Shown here piece after piece: positions 22,080-34,059 of a stretch of 64,000 nt of DNA. The DNA comes from Hysterangium stoloniferum. Lineage: Eukaryota; Basidiomycota; Agaricomycetes; Hysterangiales; Hysterangiaceae. Under the pieces are notes generated by a model. The model saw nothing but the letters and a program-made list of their open reading frames with translations. It searched no databases and was not told the origin of the DNA. The position numbers and the translations under genes were made by a program. Where the stretch lies: positions 186,001 through 250,000 of the forward strand of contig WHVD01000085.1 of NCBI GenBank assembly GCA_015178975.1, given 5' to 3'. Position 1 is the stretch's first letter; each line of letters begins with the position of its first letter.

Positions 22080-24330
22080 GTGGCGCTTGTGCCGAATGAC
22101 CCAAGAAACGCTACATCTGGGTCACGTCACTTTCCCCGGCTTCCAAACGCGAACGCGAAAATCAATACCCAACCCTCAGCGTTGCAGCCTCTGATGCTGC
22201 GAACTCGTCGACCACCGACGCTGCATGTGTCTGCGCTGTCGGATGCGGAGTACGCGGCGTATACCTAGTCGCTTTCGGAGTTGGCGATTCCAGGGGTGTC
22301 TCCAGGTAAGGACACCGAGAGACGGTGGTTCTTAGTGTGAGGGAGGCTCGGGGGTGGATTAGAGGACGATATGGGGCGTATGTGGATGGCGCGATTATTG
22401 ATTAGGTGAGTCGTAGATGAAAGGAAATAAAGGCCCAATCTTGACATTGGAAGACTTGCAGATTTTGAAGAATTTTGCACCAGAGTTAGGGCCACAGGAC
22501 GTCTTGACTGGTGGCCAGTTTTCGCGGTCATGAGAGTTGTTTGCCATGCACAATCTGGTGCTGCTGTAGACGATTCACTGTTATTTGTCCAAGGTAAGTT
22601 CAGTTAGGGATCAATATTCGTTACGGGGTAGTAGTCAAGCTTATCGGCAAACTTTACAGCGAATCCAGAGCCATTTTCGCCTGCTTCAGATTCTAAAAAA
22701 TCTTGTATCAAGTCGGACGTAGCTCTAAGCAGGCATAGTCCCCAACCCACCGCCCGTCCCTCCACCCCGTCCATCTCTCGAAAGGCAGCGAACAACAGCC
22801 ACACCTCCAACATCACCAACCCTTTACCCCTCAGCACTCCACCCAGCACCAGCTCAAACTCCTTCACCCGCGCCCAGTCCTAGTCCCAGTCCGAACCACG
22901 TAAACCTCCCACAGAATTCGCATCTTCGAACCCCCCCCCGCATCTCACATCAAAAACCCCCGCTGCCTTCCCTTTCATCCGCTAGCCCGTCCTCGTCATG
23001 CCACTCGCACCAACATGCAACGCCACCCCTTCCACCACGTAAACCGGCACTCTTGCCCCCACCTCTCGCGAGATTGCCTGTAGGCGTAAGCTCGTCGTCA
23101 AAGTCTTCTTCTACCTATTCCCCACCGCTCCCGCCACCCCCTACGCCACCTAGGCCGCCAAAGGCGACCTCGATGCTGATTAAGTAGTGTTTGCAAGCTG
23201 CCAACGGCGCGCAGAACGTCAAGGAGGTTTTGGACACGTTGAGTAAGGAGAGGAGGGCGGAAGTGATTAGGAAGAGGGGTACGGGGAGCTCTGGCAACAC
23301 TAATGGGGCTAAAGTTGTTGGTAGTGGGACTGGGACTGGGACTGGTACAATGAGGAATGTGAGCCTACTGAGGTCGTTCTATGACGTTGCAGCTGCGCAT
23401 ATTGGGATCGGCTCTTCGTCATCGTCTTCTATCTCATCCAATGAGCGGACGCCGACTCCACCAGTTGGTATGGTCCAACCTGCGTCACCCGCCTCGCCAT
23501 TAACGGTGACTCGCAGCGCCTTTTCCCAACATCACCTCCTACTACTGCGCCCCTTCCTAATCCGCGTCGCAGCAAATCCCTCCATCACCCGAGTCCCGCC
23601 TCCGCTGCCGCTGCTACCTCCCCCCCTCTCGCCGGTTGCATCGTCTGCCTTTCCCCGTTTCCATACACAGATACGCACGCACTCCCAACCATCATCACCA
23701 TCACCATCTCAATCCCCGTCATCGCATCACCAAATGCAGCCGCAACCGCAGCCGCAACCACAGCCGCAACCACAGCCTCTCCCTCCTCCCCGACGACGCC
23801 GTCCGGAAAGCGTCCAAGTCACCCGTTCCCCTTTGCAGACATTGCAGACCAGGATCATCACCATGGTCGGAGCCGAGAACGCGTTGCAGGGGAGAGGTGG
23901 TATTCGTTTAAAGAGCTTGATGCGAGGCTGGGGGCGAGTCCGAATCCGGTCCGAATCCGACTGGGTCCGGGTCAAGCATGACAGATGCGCTACAGCGCAC
24001 CTTTGCGACGCTCTGTCCCGGCCCTGGGTTTGAGAGTGTACGTGTGTGGGGGGAGGGGAGGGTTTTGCATGGAGGCCATTCGACGATGGGGAAAGGGGGC
24101 GAGAGGCTGGTTGGTGAGGAGGAGATGGAGGGGGGCGATGGCGATGGCGAAGATGATGATGGACCAGATGTGGAATCTAACCCTGACCTACAGGCGGGTG
24201 GGACTTCTTCTCCTGTTTCTGGTGTCAGGGACAGCACATGAACCGACACCAACGGTATGCTGGAGATGTGGGACAGATATCTACCTGATGCGGGGGATTC
24301 AGCTTTAGCCCCTGGATGGCCAATCAGTTG
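22080..24330 (+). pseudogene. Decayed proline-rich fungal protein gene
   Basis: The start MALVPNDPRNATSGSRHFP leads to RPPTLHVSALSDAEYAAYT, then a TAG and SLSELAIPGV. After introns come VREARGWIRGRYGAYVDGA and ILKNFAPELGPQDVLTGGQF; a one-base shift then gives FAVMRVVCHAQSGAAVDDSL. Further on are poly-proline tracts, a helical LQAANGAQNVKEVLDTL segment near 23190-23260, a GTGTGTG run and RRRRPESVQV near 23800. The order matches an unnamed proline-rich basidiomycete protein I recall but cannot assign to a pathway. Stops and frameshifts throughout show decay. The 280-codon frame at 23191-24033 follows it only in part. Confidence 0.5.
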
Positions 24331-24435
24331 ATTCCTGTCACGGGAAGAGTGCATGGAGAATACCATTTTGTATGATTATAAGTAAGATGTGAGGTGTATA
24401 TTGCCACCTACATCTGCGTGAACGGATGATATATA

Positions 24436-24783
24436 GTGTCTTACGTCCTCTCTGCAAACATAGTGCACGTTCATCAAGCTCTACTCTCCATTTCTTCAGA
24501 GACAGGTCTTGATCAGTCAGATACTCAACAAGGAACATCCAATGCCTCCGAATCGAAGACCCAGTCCAATTCTGAGCAAAAAGGGACAAAGTATAAATAC
24601 GCCGTAATCTCTTTCATCCGTCATGCACAAGTGAGGACTGTGTTTTCCTCTTTTTTTCTTTTTTTCTCCTACCCACTTATCTCTATTTAATACAGCGAGT
24701 CGAATGTGAACCCTCGCGTGGACGGTGGCATGGCAGATAAAGTGACTGCAGAAGGCCAAGATCAGGCTAAAAAACTTGAGGTG
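24436..24783 (+). pseudogene. Histidine phosphatase (phosphoglycerate-mutase-like) 5' part, cut by a gypsy element
   Basis: YAVISFIRHAQ contains the RH catalytic motif of the histidine phosphatase superfamily. An intron from GTGAGG (24630) to an AG just before TCGAATGTG joins SNVNPRVDGGMADKVTAEGQ and DQAKKLE, the expected second conserved block. The sequence stops matching at about 24784, where the 3' end of the gypsy element begins, so the remaining two thirds, with the second catalytic His, is missing. The start at 24436 is tentative. Confidence 0.6.
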
Positions 24784-24812
24784 CTCACTGGTTCACGAGC
24801 AGCCCATGGGGT

Positions 24813-25136
24813 GTGGCATGGGAAGTGAGTGGGTTGGATGGGATTTCGGGTTTGGATGAGGTCCTTGGGTGGATCACTGAGGGCATAGAGGCCCAAAATG
24901 AGTTGCTTAGGAAGAGCAACAAGGTGCAGGTGGTGGTGGCCAATGAGCTCCATGGGCTCCATGATGAGTATTGGAAATTCCTCATGGAGTATGGTGGCTA
25001 TGTGTATGAAGAGCCACAGATTGGAAGTTCTGAGGATGCCAGTTCGGATGAGGATAGGGTGCCTGCAGAGATAGTGGAGCTCCCTGAGGAGATGGCTGAG
25101 GTGGGGAAGAAAAACAGTCCCATCAATGTAGATTGA
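24813..25136 (+). CDS. Antisense accessory ORF of the gypsy element, C-terminal part
   Basis: An open frame lies on the strand opposite to gag-pol, between the chromodomain and the truncated 3' end. It is acidic and helical (DEVLGWITEGIEAQNELLRK, then HDEYWKFLMEY, an acidic SSEDASSDEDR tail and a stop at 25136). Position, orientation and overall character match the 3' part of the longer antisense gene at 32436-33560. The upstream coiled-coil and Cys-rich exons are missing here because the element is truncated. The function is unknown, and the first ATG may not be the native start. Confidence 0.5.
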   Translation: MAWEVSGLDGISGLDEVLGWITEGIEAQNELLRKSNKVQVVVANELHGLHDEYWKFLMEYGGYVYEEPQIGSSEDASSDEDRVPAEIVELPEEMAEVGKKNSPINVD

Positions 25137-25235
25137 AAGAATAATAAAACTTAATAATTTTTGAAAATAAAAGTAAAATGTGAAAAAACATAAAAATCAA
25201 AGTCTGCAGAGAATCTGCTTAGGACTTGAAAAACA

Positions 25236-26700
25236 TGTCAGAACCTGTAAAAGCAAAGAGAGACATAGGGCAACAGGGAAAAATGAGAATGAGTCCAAAT
25301 GTAACACAGGGTCCATGGAGTGCAGTGAAGATAGTGGTCCGGGTTTGAGCAGGTAAGCTGTGTGAAAGTCAGTAACAATTTCTGTGACATTACCAAGTTC
25401 CGTGGCCAAAATCCATGAAGTCTCTCATTGGTGCCCTTGTAACCCACCCACTTGGTCAAGTCAATTTTCAAATCTAAAATTTGAGAGAGTTCAAACTTGG
25501 GTTCTCTGTCAATAATGACCAGAAGGGGTGGAGATTGCATGCAATCCAGGATAGTGTTAGCAGTACAAGGTTCTAACATAGAAACATGAAATACCAGGTG
25601 TACCACACACATGCTATCCGGAAGCTGTAGGGTCAAAGAAACTGAACCTACTTGTGCTATTATTTCAAACAGACCTAAATATTTTTCAGCAAGCTTTTTT
25701 GATGGATGGGTAGTCCAGAAGAATTGAGCTTTGACAAAAACACAATTGCCAATTTTGAAGTTGGGTGGTGGAATCTGGTGTTTGTCTGCTGAACACTGAT
25801 ATTGCTCTTGGGCAGACTTTATTGCAGTCTGGAGTTCCTCGTGGAGCCTGTGGAGGTCCATGGTGAACTCTTGAGCATGGGCAGAGGTGAGATTTCATTC
25901 TGTATGTACTGTAATATTTGGATTACATATATCCTTTATTTGCAAAGAATGGGGAAATGCCAGTAGTGGCTGAGGGTGCATTGTTGTAAGCAAATTCTGC
26001 AAGTGGTAATAGGGATTTCCAATTGTCCTGTTGATAGTTGTAATATATGTACACAGAGGTAGTGTTGCAATGTCTGATTGACAGGTTCAGTTTGTCCATT
26101 GCCTTCTGGGTGATGTCTGGATGTGAAGTATAATCTCATATCCAAGGATTTCCCGAGGGATTTAAAGAAGTAAGACACAAACTCTGATCCTCAATCAGAA
26201 GTTATGTGGGACAGAACTCCATGCTTGGAAAATACATGGATAATAAAAAGCTCCGCTAACTGCATGTAATTGTATCATATGTAGGAATGAATATACCTTG
26301 TTTTGAGAATCTGTCAACAATGACTAGAATGGCAGAAAAGCCTTTGGAGTCCAGTAGGTGTTCAATGAAATCCATAGAGATGGAATTCCATGGGTATTCC
26401 AGTACTGGGAGTTGTTTCAAAAGGCCATATGGCTTGTGTCACTGTGATTTAGAGCGTGGACAAGTAGTGCAAGATTTACAATAGTGCTTAATGAATCCTC
26501 AGAGTCTGGGCCAAGTGTATTCTCTTCTTATTAATAATAGAGTTTTGTTGAACCCGAAATGGCCTGAGAGCGGATGGTCATGTTTGTACTGAAGGATCCT
26601 GAGGTGGAGGCCATCAGAGTCTGGTACATAGATGCAATCGTCAAGTCTAATGAAACCATGTTGGTTGAGAGACCACCGGGGTTGACCGGGGTCCATGGGA
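25236..26700 (-). pseudogene. pol: Gypsy integrase and chromodomain
   Basis: From high to low coordinates: the integrase zinc-binding region (LRILQYKHDHPLSGHFGFNK, near 26600), core pieces near 25940-26180 ([34 protein letters not shown]), the C-terminal GNCVFVKAQFFWTTHPSKKL (near 25720), and a chromodomain (EPKFELSQILDLKI, LTKWVGYKGTNE, near 25430-25520). Stops and frame changes separate the pieces. Chromodomains on chromoviral integrases steer insertion to marked chromatin (family knowledge). Confidence 0.82.
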
Positions 26701-27059
26701 TTGTCAAGGTGTGCTTTAGTTATTGGGTCTAGTAGAATTTATCTTGATGTAACTTTTCAATATCCATAATGATAATTCCACAGACAATGGGATGGATGAG
26801 GAAAGTCACATGGACCGATGTAGTAAGTTGCTGATTTGTGAAAATAGGTTTCAAGTTGTACAGGTTTACCATGGCATAGTTGTTGCTCCCCTCTTAGGAT
26901 AGACATCCCATCATCTAGTTAAAGCATCGGGTTTGCCACCGAGACGGCCAGGTTGAAAGCAAATGATCATATTGAAAGCAAATAGATATTCAGACCAGCA
27001 GGCCTGCCAGTGGGTCAAAAGTTTTGTAGTAGAAAGTTATTCCAGGTTTTTGTGATCTG

Positions 27060-29000
27060 TTACAATGTCAATTGGAATTCCTGAGCCTTCCAAATAGTGT
27101 CACCATGTTTTGAAAGCTCAAAAAATTGCCAGGAGTTCCTTATCATGAACATCATAATTGAGCTCTGCTCTGGTAAAAGTCCAGGACAGAAAGGCCATGG
27201 GGTGGACTTCTCCATCAGAGTCCTGGATAGACAGAATGGCATAGTCTGAGAGGCATCCGTTTCAACAATGAGTGGGAAGTCTGGTTTCCAATGCAACAGA
27301 ATAGAAGCTGATGAAAAAGAATTTTTTTAAAGATTGAAAGCTTTTTGACACTTATCATTAAAATTCCACATAGTATCCTTACATGTAAGATGGGTAAGGG
27401 GAACCATGATGTCGGAATATCCATGGATAAACTGTCAGAACAAATTGGCAAAGCTGAGGAAAGATTGTATATCTTTGACTTTTTGGGGTTCTGGCCAATC
27501 TTTGATGACTTGTACTTTAGTTTCATCCATGCAGAGTCTGTCGGGTCCCATTATGAAGCCCAGGTATTCCACAGAGTTTATGTCAAAAGTACATTTTTTA
27601 CCATTTGTGAATAAACCATGTTGTCTGACCCTCTGGAGAACTTCACAGACTTGTTTGTCGTGTTCTGTGGTCCTCAGAGTAGATAAGAATGTCATCCAAG
27701 TAACCAATGATGCATACATCGAGCATGTTGGAGAAAATGTCATTGATAAAATGCTGAAAAACAGATGGAGCATTGTGAGTCCAAAAGGCATCACCAACCA
27801 CTCAAAGGCCCATAACGGGTTCTGAAAGTGGTTTTCCATTCATCTCCCACAGAGATCTGGACCAAATGATAGGCATGTTTAAGGTCTATTTTGGTGTAAA
27901 TCTGGGCATTCCATAGAACATCGAGGAGGTCAGATATAAGTGGAAGTGGATACTTATCCTTTTTTATGACAGCATTGAGTCCTCTGAAATCAACACATAG
28001 TTGAAGGGATCCATCCTTTTTCTTGACAAACAGAACAGGTCCTCCAAAAGGAGACTTAGAGGGTCTGACAACACCTATGGACAAATGTTCATCCAGGAAA
28101 TCACAGATTGCAGAACATTCCATGGAGGAAAGCAGGTAAATATGTCCTAGGGGTGGCTGGGCACCTTCTTTAAGGTCAATTTTTAAGTCATACTCTCTGT
28201 GGGGTGGAAGCTGGTCAGTTTTCTGCTTACTAAAAACATCTGTGAAGTCATGATATTTCTCTAGGATGCCTTCTAGGTCAGCAGTTTGCTCAGATGTGGA
28301 TACTGGGGTTGAAAAACAACCAGTTACTTTGTCAATTTTTAAATTGATAGTGAACACCTGGGACCCATCCATTTTTGTAGCCCTAATAAAAGCTGCAGCA
28401 TTAATCAGAGAAATAGACGGAGGTGCTGTAGGTTCTGGGGAAGCCATGGGTGCCAATGGGATCACAGGAGTCCTCAAGACTGCAGGTGCTGGGAAGGCCA
28501 TGGGTGCCATGGAGGTGGTGTCGGGTACAGTTTCCTCAGAAGCCGTAGGTGTCTGGAAAGTTATACTGTTAGCTACCCAATCAATCAACAGATTGTAGCA
28601 GGTAAGCCAGTTATGTCCTAGGACAACTGAGCAACTTGAGTCTAACTGGGTCACATAGAAAGTGACCAACTGGGATGTTCCACATGGGAAACAGATGGAT
28701 AAATCACAAGCTTGGGTGACAACCAAATTGCTTGTGCCATTAAAAAGTCAGAGGCTGACAGGATTTATTGGATAAGTTGACAACAGATTAGTTTGCATGA
28801 ATTTTGTATCTAAAAAACAATGAGTCGAGCCAGAATCTATGAGTGCTGAAAAAATGAATTTTAGAATCATATTAGACATAAGTTTAATAAAAAATGAAGC
28901 AACATGCAAAAGAGCGGATGCGTTGAGATGGGTAAACTTGTGAATGTGTGGAGAGGCAATGCAACCCCCAACCCCGGAGCCTGTGGGGTTGCTCACTTTT
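27060..29000 (-). pseudogene. pol: Gypsy protease, reverse transcriptase and RNase H
   Basis: The protease motif LIDSGSTHCFLD is at about 28823-28840 and VVLGHNWL near 28600. Reverse transcriptase runs from PPHREYDLKIDLKEGAQPP through FGGPVLFVKKKDGSLQLCVD and KIDLKHAYHLVQI to a frame slip near 27815. The catalytic YLDD (27691-27702) lies in yet another frame. RNase H pieces (ETDASQT, near 27260) follow with more breaks. Catalytic residues can be found but no continuous frame remains. Confidence 0.85.
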
Positions 29001-29110
29001 TTTTCGAGTCGGAAGCCAGTTTGTCCTTTGAAGGAGTTTCTGTGGAGGAAGTTTTGGCTGTTTGACCTTTTTCAGAGTTTGCTTTTGCCAGCAGACATTC
29101 TGGAACTCAA

Positions 29111-30013
29111 TTACTGGACTTTGTCCACAGAAGTCTCACGGGCAACTTCTGCATGACATTCCCAATAATGTGCTTCTGCATTTTGAGCCTTAAGGTGCAT
29201 ATGGGACAGTGTTTTTGGCTTGCCATCTTCTCCTTTCAAGACTTCATCTTTAAGGTGGGACGGCAGACTGGCATAGAATTGGTGGCAGAGAGTGGGATCA
29301 CCCCACTGACAACAAGCTGCAAGATTATTGAATTGGATGATATAGTCTGTGATGCACTGCATGTCCTTCATATGAAGATTAGTGAGACTATTCTCAGCTT
29401 CCCCGGTCAGGTCATATCGTCCAAAGTTGGTTTCTAGCTCCTCAACAAAAGCATTCCAATCTTCAAGCAAAAGTGGCTCTTCCTCGGAAAGTCTGCTAAA
29501 AGCCAGTTTGAACCATTTCAACGTGGATCCCAACAAGTATGAAAGTGCATAGTTGACTTTTCAGGAGTCTGTGGAGAATGCAGTGGATCAATCGTGGAAA
29601 TTGAAGTGACATTGCATGAGGAAAGTGGAAAGTTTGTTTGGGTTGGAACCTGTGAAGGGGTCCAGAGCATTGACTTTTGACCACAGAAGTTCCAGATCCT
29701 TCTTTTTGCCTTCTCCGAGCATATGATTCATCAACCTTTCTAAAGTGATTGCTAAAAACTCGGAAGCAGGATCTGAAAGTGGCAGTTGATTGTTAGACAG
29801 AGGATTTTCGACACCCTTGCCCTTGTCGGGGGTCACGGACTCGTCCTCATGCTCAGATTCATCCTGGTTTTCCGGGACTTCTTCGATACAGACTTCTTCC
29901 ATGGCATCCAGCTGGTTTGTGAGTGTCTGGCTGGTATACAAAGTAAGTGGGGAATGAAGAGTCAATGGTCCAGGTAATAATTCCTGTACATGTGCTTTTC
30001 TTCTTGGTGGCAT
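29111..30013 (-). pseudogene. gag: Gypsy Gag
   Basis: The likely start is the ATG of MPPRRKAHVQELLPGPL (30013). An acidic, Pro/Ser-rich N-terminal region is followed by VNALDPFTGSNPNKLSTFLM and, after a stop near 29588 and a shift, LLGSTLKWFKLAFSRL and EDWNAFVEELETNFGRYD, the Retrotrans_gag capsid fold. The frame ends at 29111 with no zinc knuckle seen. The break makes it non-functional as it stands. Confidence 0.8.
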
Positions 30014-30047
30014 ATTGAACAATCTGTGAGTCTTAGTCAGAAAATAC

Positions 30048-30855
30048 TGTTAAGGTGCATACACAGAGGGTTTCTGGAGAAACCCACAGGAAAGCTGGTA
30101 GGACTTGGCTTCAGCTTATAGGCTGCACCCTCACAAGATTGTCTTGTCCAATTTCAAATGGGCAGATGGGAATCCCAGGGAGTCTGGGTGGGGTTCATGG
30201 GTCAAGAGGTCGGGGAGTTGAGATAGATAAGTCAGAGGTCAAGTGATAGATGTGTCGGAGCCTGTGGGCTCTGATGAGTAAGAGCGGTGTGTTTCAAAAA
30301 GGAATTTAGAGCGGAAAATATACTAAGATTACTGGGGAGAATCTAAGCTGATTTTCTGACTGGATTGTATGTACAATATCTGCCAGACTATATAGACTGT
30401 GGAATGAATAACATACCAAATCCAGTAATGATGGAAACTAAACTAGCAAACATACAACAAGATAAATAAACACCAAACTTGGTGTTAGGAACAGGACAGA
30501 ATGGAGTGGAGTCCGAATTGTGACAGGTCATAAAACCATAATGGGAATGGGGCAGGAGCAGAGTCCAAATCGTGACAGGTCATTTGACTATAATGGGAAT
30601 GGGGCTCAATTAGAGGGCTGATGGTTTTTCTGAGTGGGGTCCAGTGACTGATGCATGGGACAGGGTCAGAGATAGACAGGGACGGAGTCCGGCAGGTATT
30701 CCCATGACTGATACATGAAGTAACAGAGGTTGAACATGGACAGGTCTGACATATGGAGTCTGGCAGGAATTCTGGTAAACTGATGATTGGTGTGTATAAG
30801 GCACGGGTGCATATAAGCTAGTGCCCGGAGTCCAGTGGGAATTCCAGTCATAACA
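30048..30855 (-). repeat. 5' LTR of the gypsy chromovirus
   Basis: In plus orientation it starts TGTTAAGGTGC and ends CAGTCATAACA, giving TGTTATGAC...TTAACA on the element strand. It holds internal repeats (CATAATGGGAATGGGGC, near 30540 and 30590). The outer end is inferred from the TG...CA rule and from likeness to the gypsy LTRs at 31719 and 35201. No partner LTR was found, so the boundary is less certain. Confidence 0.6.
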
Positions 30856-31718
30856 GGAATGGACTATCTAAAGGTATCTATTTTTTAAAAGTATTAGTGT
30901 TTCAAACTACTAATTTTTTTTATTGTCTACTCATGTCTGGAAAGATTCTTTAGTTTGTAATGTACAAGAGTTTAAAACTTTTTGAAAGTTTTAAAAACCA
31001 AATTATGTTTGAATCACATCCCAGATGTTTAAATGACCTTTAGAGTATATTAGAATTTGGTATACTTAATAGTTTTCAGATATCCTCCATAGAGGCACAG
31101 CACATAAGCTGAAGCTGACGACCTGACTCTATTTGGAAGTTTCCAAGTTCCCAGTCACTTTCTGATAGTTTTGGAATAAGTTCCTGACACAGCACTTAAC
31201 ACCTTGCAATCACCTATTCAGGACATGATTGCAATAGAAAAGTTATATTTTAAAATCTGTGATCAATGAACTGATTATATCATTCAGTATATTCCCATTT
31301 GAGAACATCTCCAGTGCATAACTGGCACACTCTGATTACTATTCTCAATATCACTATCAGTCTTTGCCTGTTTTCATGTCTGCTCTGGATTACTAGATTT
31401 ATGACTGCTTCTTCTGTGATTCAGAGGTGTAGAGTTCCACTGCATCATCCATTTTTTGTGTGTCCTCTATTGTATTTCATTTTGTACTGTGACAAGTTGC
31501 AATAAGTAGCTTCTTTGGCTGCATATTTGAAGAATTAGTTTTCCTGTGAATCAACTCTTTTTTTACTCCAAGCCAGTTTTTCACCACTCAATTCTACTCC
31601 AACAGATCAGGATAGACCTTAAATCTATTAGAAGAAACCTTACTGAATTCCATGCACTTCAAGTGCTCCATGTAGCTTTTCTCCACCAGCTTGTATTTCC
31701 CAAAAGTCCAACCCTTTG
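30856..31718. other. AT-rich stretch without a recognised gene
   Basis: Only short, motif-free frames (for example 31299-31505) are present. I see no splice structure or repeat shared with the rest of the window. Confidence 0.5.
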
Positions 31719-32251
31719 TGTTAAGTGCCATGTCAGGAACTTATTCCGGAACTATCGGAAAGTCACTGGGAAGTCAGGAACTACAGGATGTCGGCTTCAG
31801 CTTATGTGCTGCGCCTCTACGCAAACGCTCAAAGTCCTTAATTTCAGAGGTGAGACTTACAATGGAAGATATGGATATTCAGAGTTCCAAAGAGTTCCAA
31901 ATATCGAGTGTACAGAAAGACAGAAGAAGGAATAAGAAACTAAGTTGATATCAGATCTAAGGTAAAGTACAAATTCGCAGAAACTAATATAAGTCTTCTC
32001 ATTATTGTACTACAAACTGAGATCATAATAAGATGGAAACGGAAGTATTCTTAAAACGAAAATACAATAAGACATATTGGGGAGACAATATTCCGAAATG
32101 GGAATACAATAGACAAACGAGTGAATATTTGTCAACAGACAAATTACCAAATGCAGAACAAGGGAAGAATGCGGAAGATACGGTACCTATGATGTTCCGT
32201 AGTCGGAGATCAGAAGTCGGATATTGAAACATCTGGGAACAGGTCATAACA
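31719..32251 (-). repeat. 3' LTR of the deleted gypsy element
   Basis: 533 bp, closely similar to 35201-35749. A short frame (METEVFLKRKYNKTYWGDN...) is present in both LTRs, at 32033-32227 and 35531-35725, but I consider it fortuitous. Confidence 0.9.
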
Positions 32252-32435
32252 GTACCCCCCTGTTAGGCCGAAGTCCTATAGAGGCAATTAGGTACTGAGT
32301 GATTGAAGTGACGGCTGATTATTATGTGTCGTGAAATTTATGCAATTCTGGAGGTGAGAGTTTCGGCTGTTGTTCTGAGTATAAAAACCTCCAAATATTC
32401 GAATTAACATTTTTGTTTCTTTATCCACAACTTGC

Positions 32436-33560
32436 ATGTCGATTCATCGGCCATTATTCATCACTACCCTGGAAGATTCAGATACCGAAATTGCCATACT
32501 TCAAAAAATGTCGAAGGTCGCAGAACTTCTACAAAAACGACAAAGGATGGAGGAGTTGAAGCGATGACAGGAGGAGGAGGAAAAGGCGTTGATGCAGGAG
32601 TTGAAAGAGGCAGAAAGACGGGAGTTGGAGTGGGCGAAGGCAGAAAAAGAAGCATGGATACGGAAAATGGCGGAGGCTCAGAAAAAGAAGGAAGAGGCGG
32701 AAAGATTACAGCAGGAGTCTGAGGTGGCGGAAAAACATAAGGAGATAAGGGAAGGAAAGGTAAGTTCAATCCATAAATTTCTGTGGTTCCAACCGATAAC
32801 TATTGGGTACAGCGAAAAGCCGTGGAGGTGGAGGTAGAGGGAGAGGCTGGGCCTTCGAGTCCTAAAGTAAGTGCATCTGCAAAAGATTGGTAATTGACTA
32901 ATCTTCCAAAACAGAAGCAAAAGGTCAAGGCTCTGGAATGGATGGAAGTCATCCACGACACTCCATGTTATCGATGTTCCATCAGAATATGACGTGTTGG
33001 AAACAGAAGGTAAAATGGGGTGGAACTTGCTATCCCTGCACAGCTCTTAAACTTCCGTGCACTCTCGCCTCGAAAAGGGTCCGAAAGGTGAGAAGGCTCA
33101 GAAAACTAATGATGTGGAAAGTTCGGGAGTGGCCAAAGCTGCAGAAATTGAGGTGCCGAACATGGATAGTACAGGCATTGAGCTCCTCAAGGACACTGTC
33201 GACGTGTTGGTCTTTATTGGGATGGAAGTCATGAAATTGTGGGATACACTGGATCGCCATAATGATATCCAGGAAAAGGGTTTCCGTTCATTGATCCGGA
33301 ATTTCCAGAGGCAAAACGATTTTCTGGAGAAGGTAATGGTTAGCATCGGTGTTATTGCAGTTTCCAAGAGGTTTTACGATAAGGCACAGGAGAAGCCTAA
33401 TGATCCATTGGTGGAATGTGTCGAGAAAAGGTGGGAGTCAGGAAAGGGGCCGGAAAGTGAGGATGAAGAGGTACAGGATATGGTGGAAAGTGCAGAGATT
33501 GCAGATGATATGGGAGTAGAAGTGGAAGGAGGATTTGGAGTGTCAGAGACTTTAAAATAA
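32436..33560 (+). pseudogene. Antisense gypsy-borne gene: coiled coil plus Cys cluster
   Basis: It lies opposite to gag-pol near the element 3' end. Exon 1 (32436-32759) encodes a start MSIHRPLFITTLEDSDTEIA and a long Glu/Lys/Ala-rich coiled coil (KEAERRELEWAKAEKEAW, then RKMAEAQKKKEEAERLQQE), with one TGA after ELKR. Introns with GTAAGT donors follow. A later exon has a cysteine cluster: CYRC, x6, C (after a one-base shift), then CYPCTALKLPC (32970-33060). The last part is helical and acidic and ends at 33560. I recall similar coiled-coil/Cys-cluster proteins from many Agaricomycete genomes; their role is unknown to me. The stop and shift suggest this copy is damaged. Confidence 0.6.
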
Positions 33561-33599
33561 TTGCAAATAAATTTGACTTGTATGATTTCAAAATGAGTG

Positions 33600-33960
33600 T
33601 GATAACGGAAGTAAGGGAAACTGAACAGAAAGAAAACAGAAAGGTTAGAGTGATGATAAAGGTCCGGGTTTGCTTGGATAAGCTGTGTGGAAGTCAGTAA
33701 CAATTTCCATAGTGTGTTCAAGTTCCATGGCCAATATCCATGAAGTTTCCTCATCGGTACCTTCATAACCTGCCCATTTGACTAAATAGAGCAATTTACA
33801 AGTACATCGGCGATTGTCGATTTTAGAATCCAAAATTTCGGAAACTTCAAATTCAGGTTCTCCGTCAATGATGACCAGAGGGGATGGAGGTTGAATACAT
33901 TCTGGGATTTTGTTAGGAACACAGGGTTCTAACATGGAAACATGGAAAATGGGGTACTGC
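33600..33960 (-). pseudogene. pol: Chromodomain end of the deleted gypsy integrase
   Basis: EPEFEVSEILDSKIDNRR, then CKLLYLVKWAGYEGTDEE and SWILAMELEHTMEIV form a well-preserved chromodomain with its aromatic-cage positions (Y/W in LVKWAGY and SW). It follows the HVSMLEPCVPNKI-type integrase C terminus near 33930. It is better conserved than the copy at 25.4 kb. Confidence 0.85.
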
Positions 33961-34059
33961 TCGCATACTGTCGAGAAGTAGGAGAGTCCATGAAAGTAAA
34001 CCGGCTTGTGCTATAATTTCAAAAGGGCCTAAGAATTTCTCAGCAAGTTTTTTAGAAGG

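Larger units (their letters stand above)
24784..30855 (-). mobile_element. Ty3/gypsy chromovirus, 3'-truncated and degenerate
   Basis: Read on the minus strand from 30855: LTR (30048-30855), gag, protease, reverse transcriptase, RNase H, integrase and chromodomain, the gypsy order. No LTR is found at the low-coordinate end; instead the element meets the histidine-phosphatase remnant at about 24784. An opposite-strand gene remnant (24813-25136) lies at that end. Several frameshifts and stops interrupt the coding part, so this copy is not autonomous. Confidence 0.88.

Noticed and set aside
23680-23975. Long Gly/Cys- and His-rich frames around 23.6-23.9 kb
   Set aside because: They are other-frame readings of simple CAGCC/CATCAC repeats within the decayed proline-rich gene.
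32033-32227. 64-codon frame present in both gypsy LTRs (also 35531-35725)
   Set aside because: LTR copies are near-identical, so conservation is not independent evidence; no start context or family likeness.
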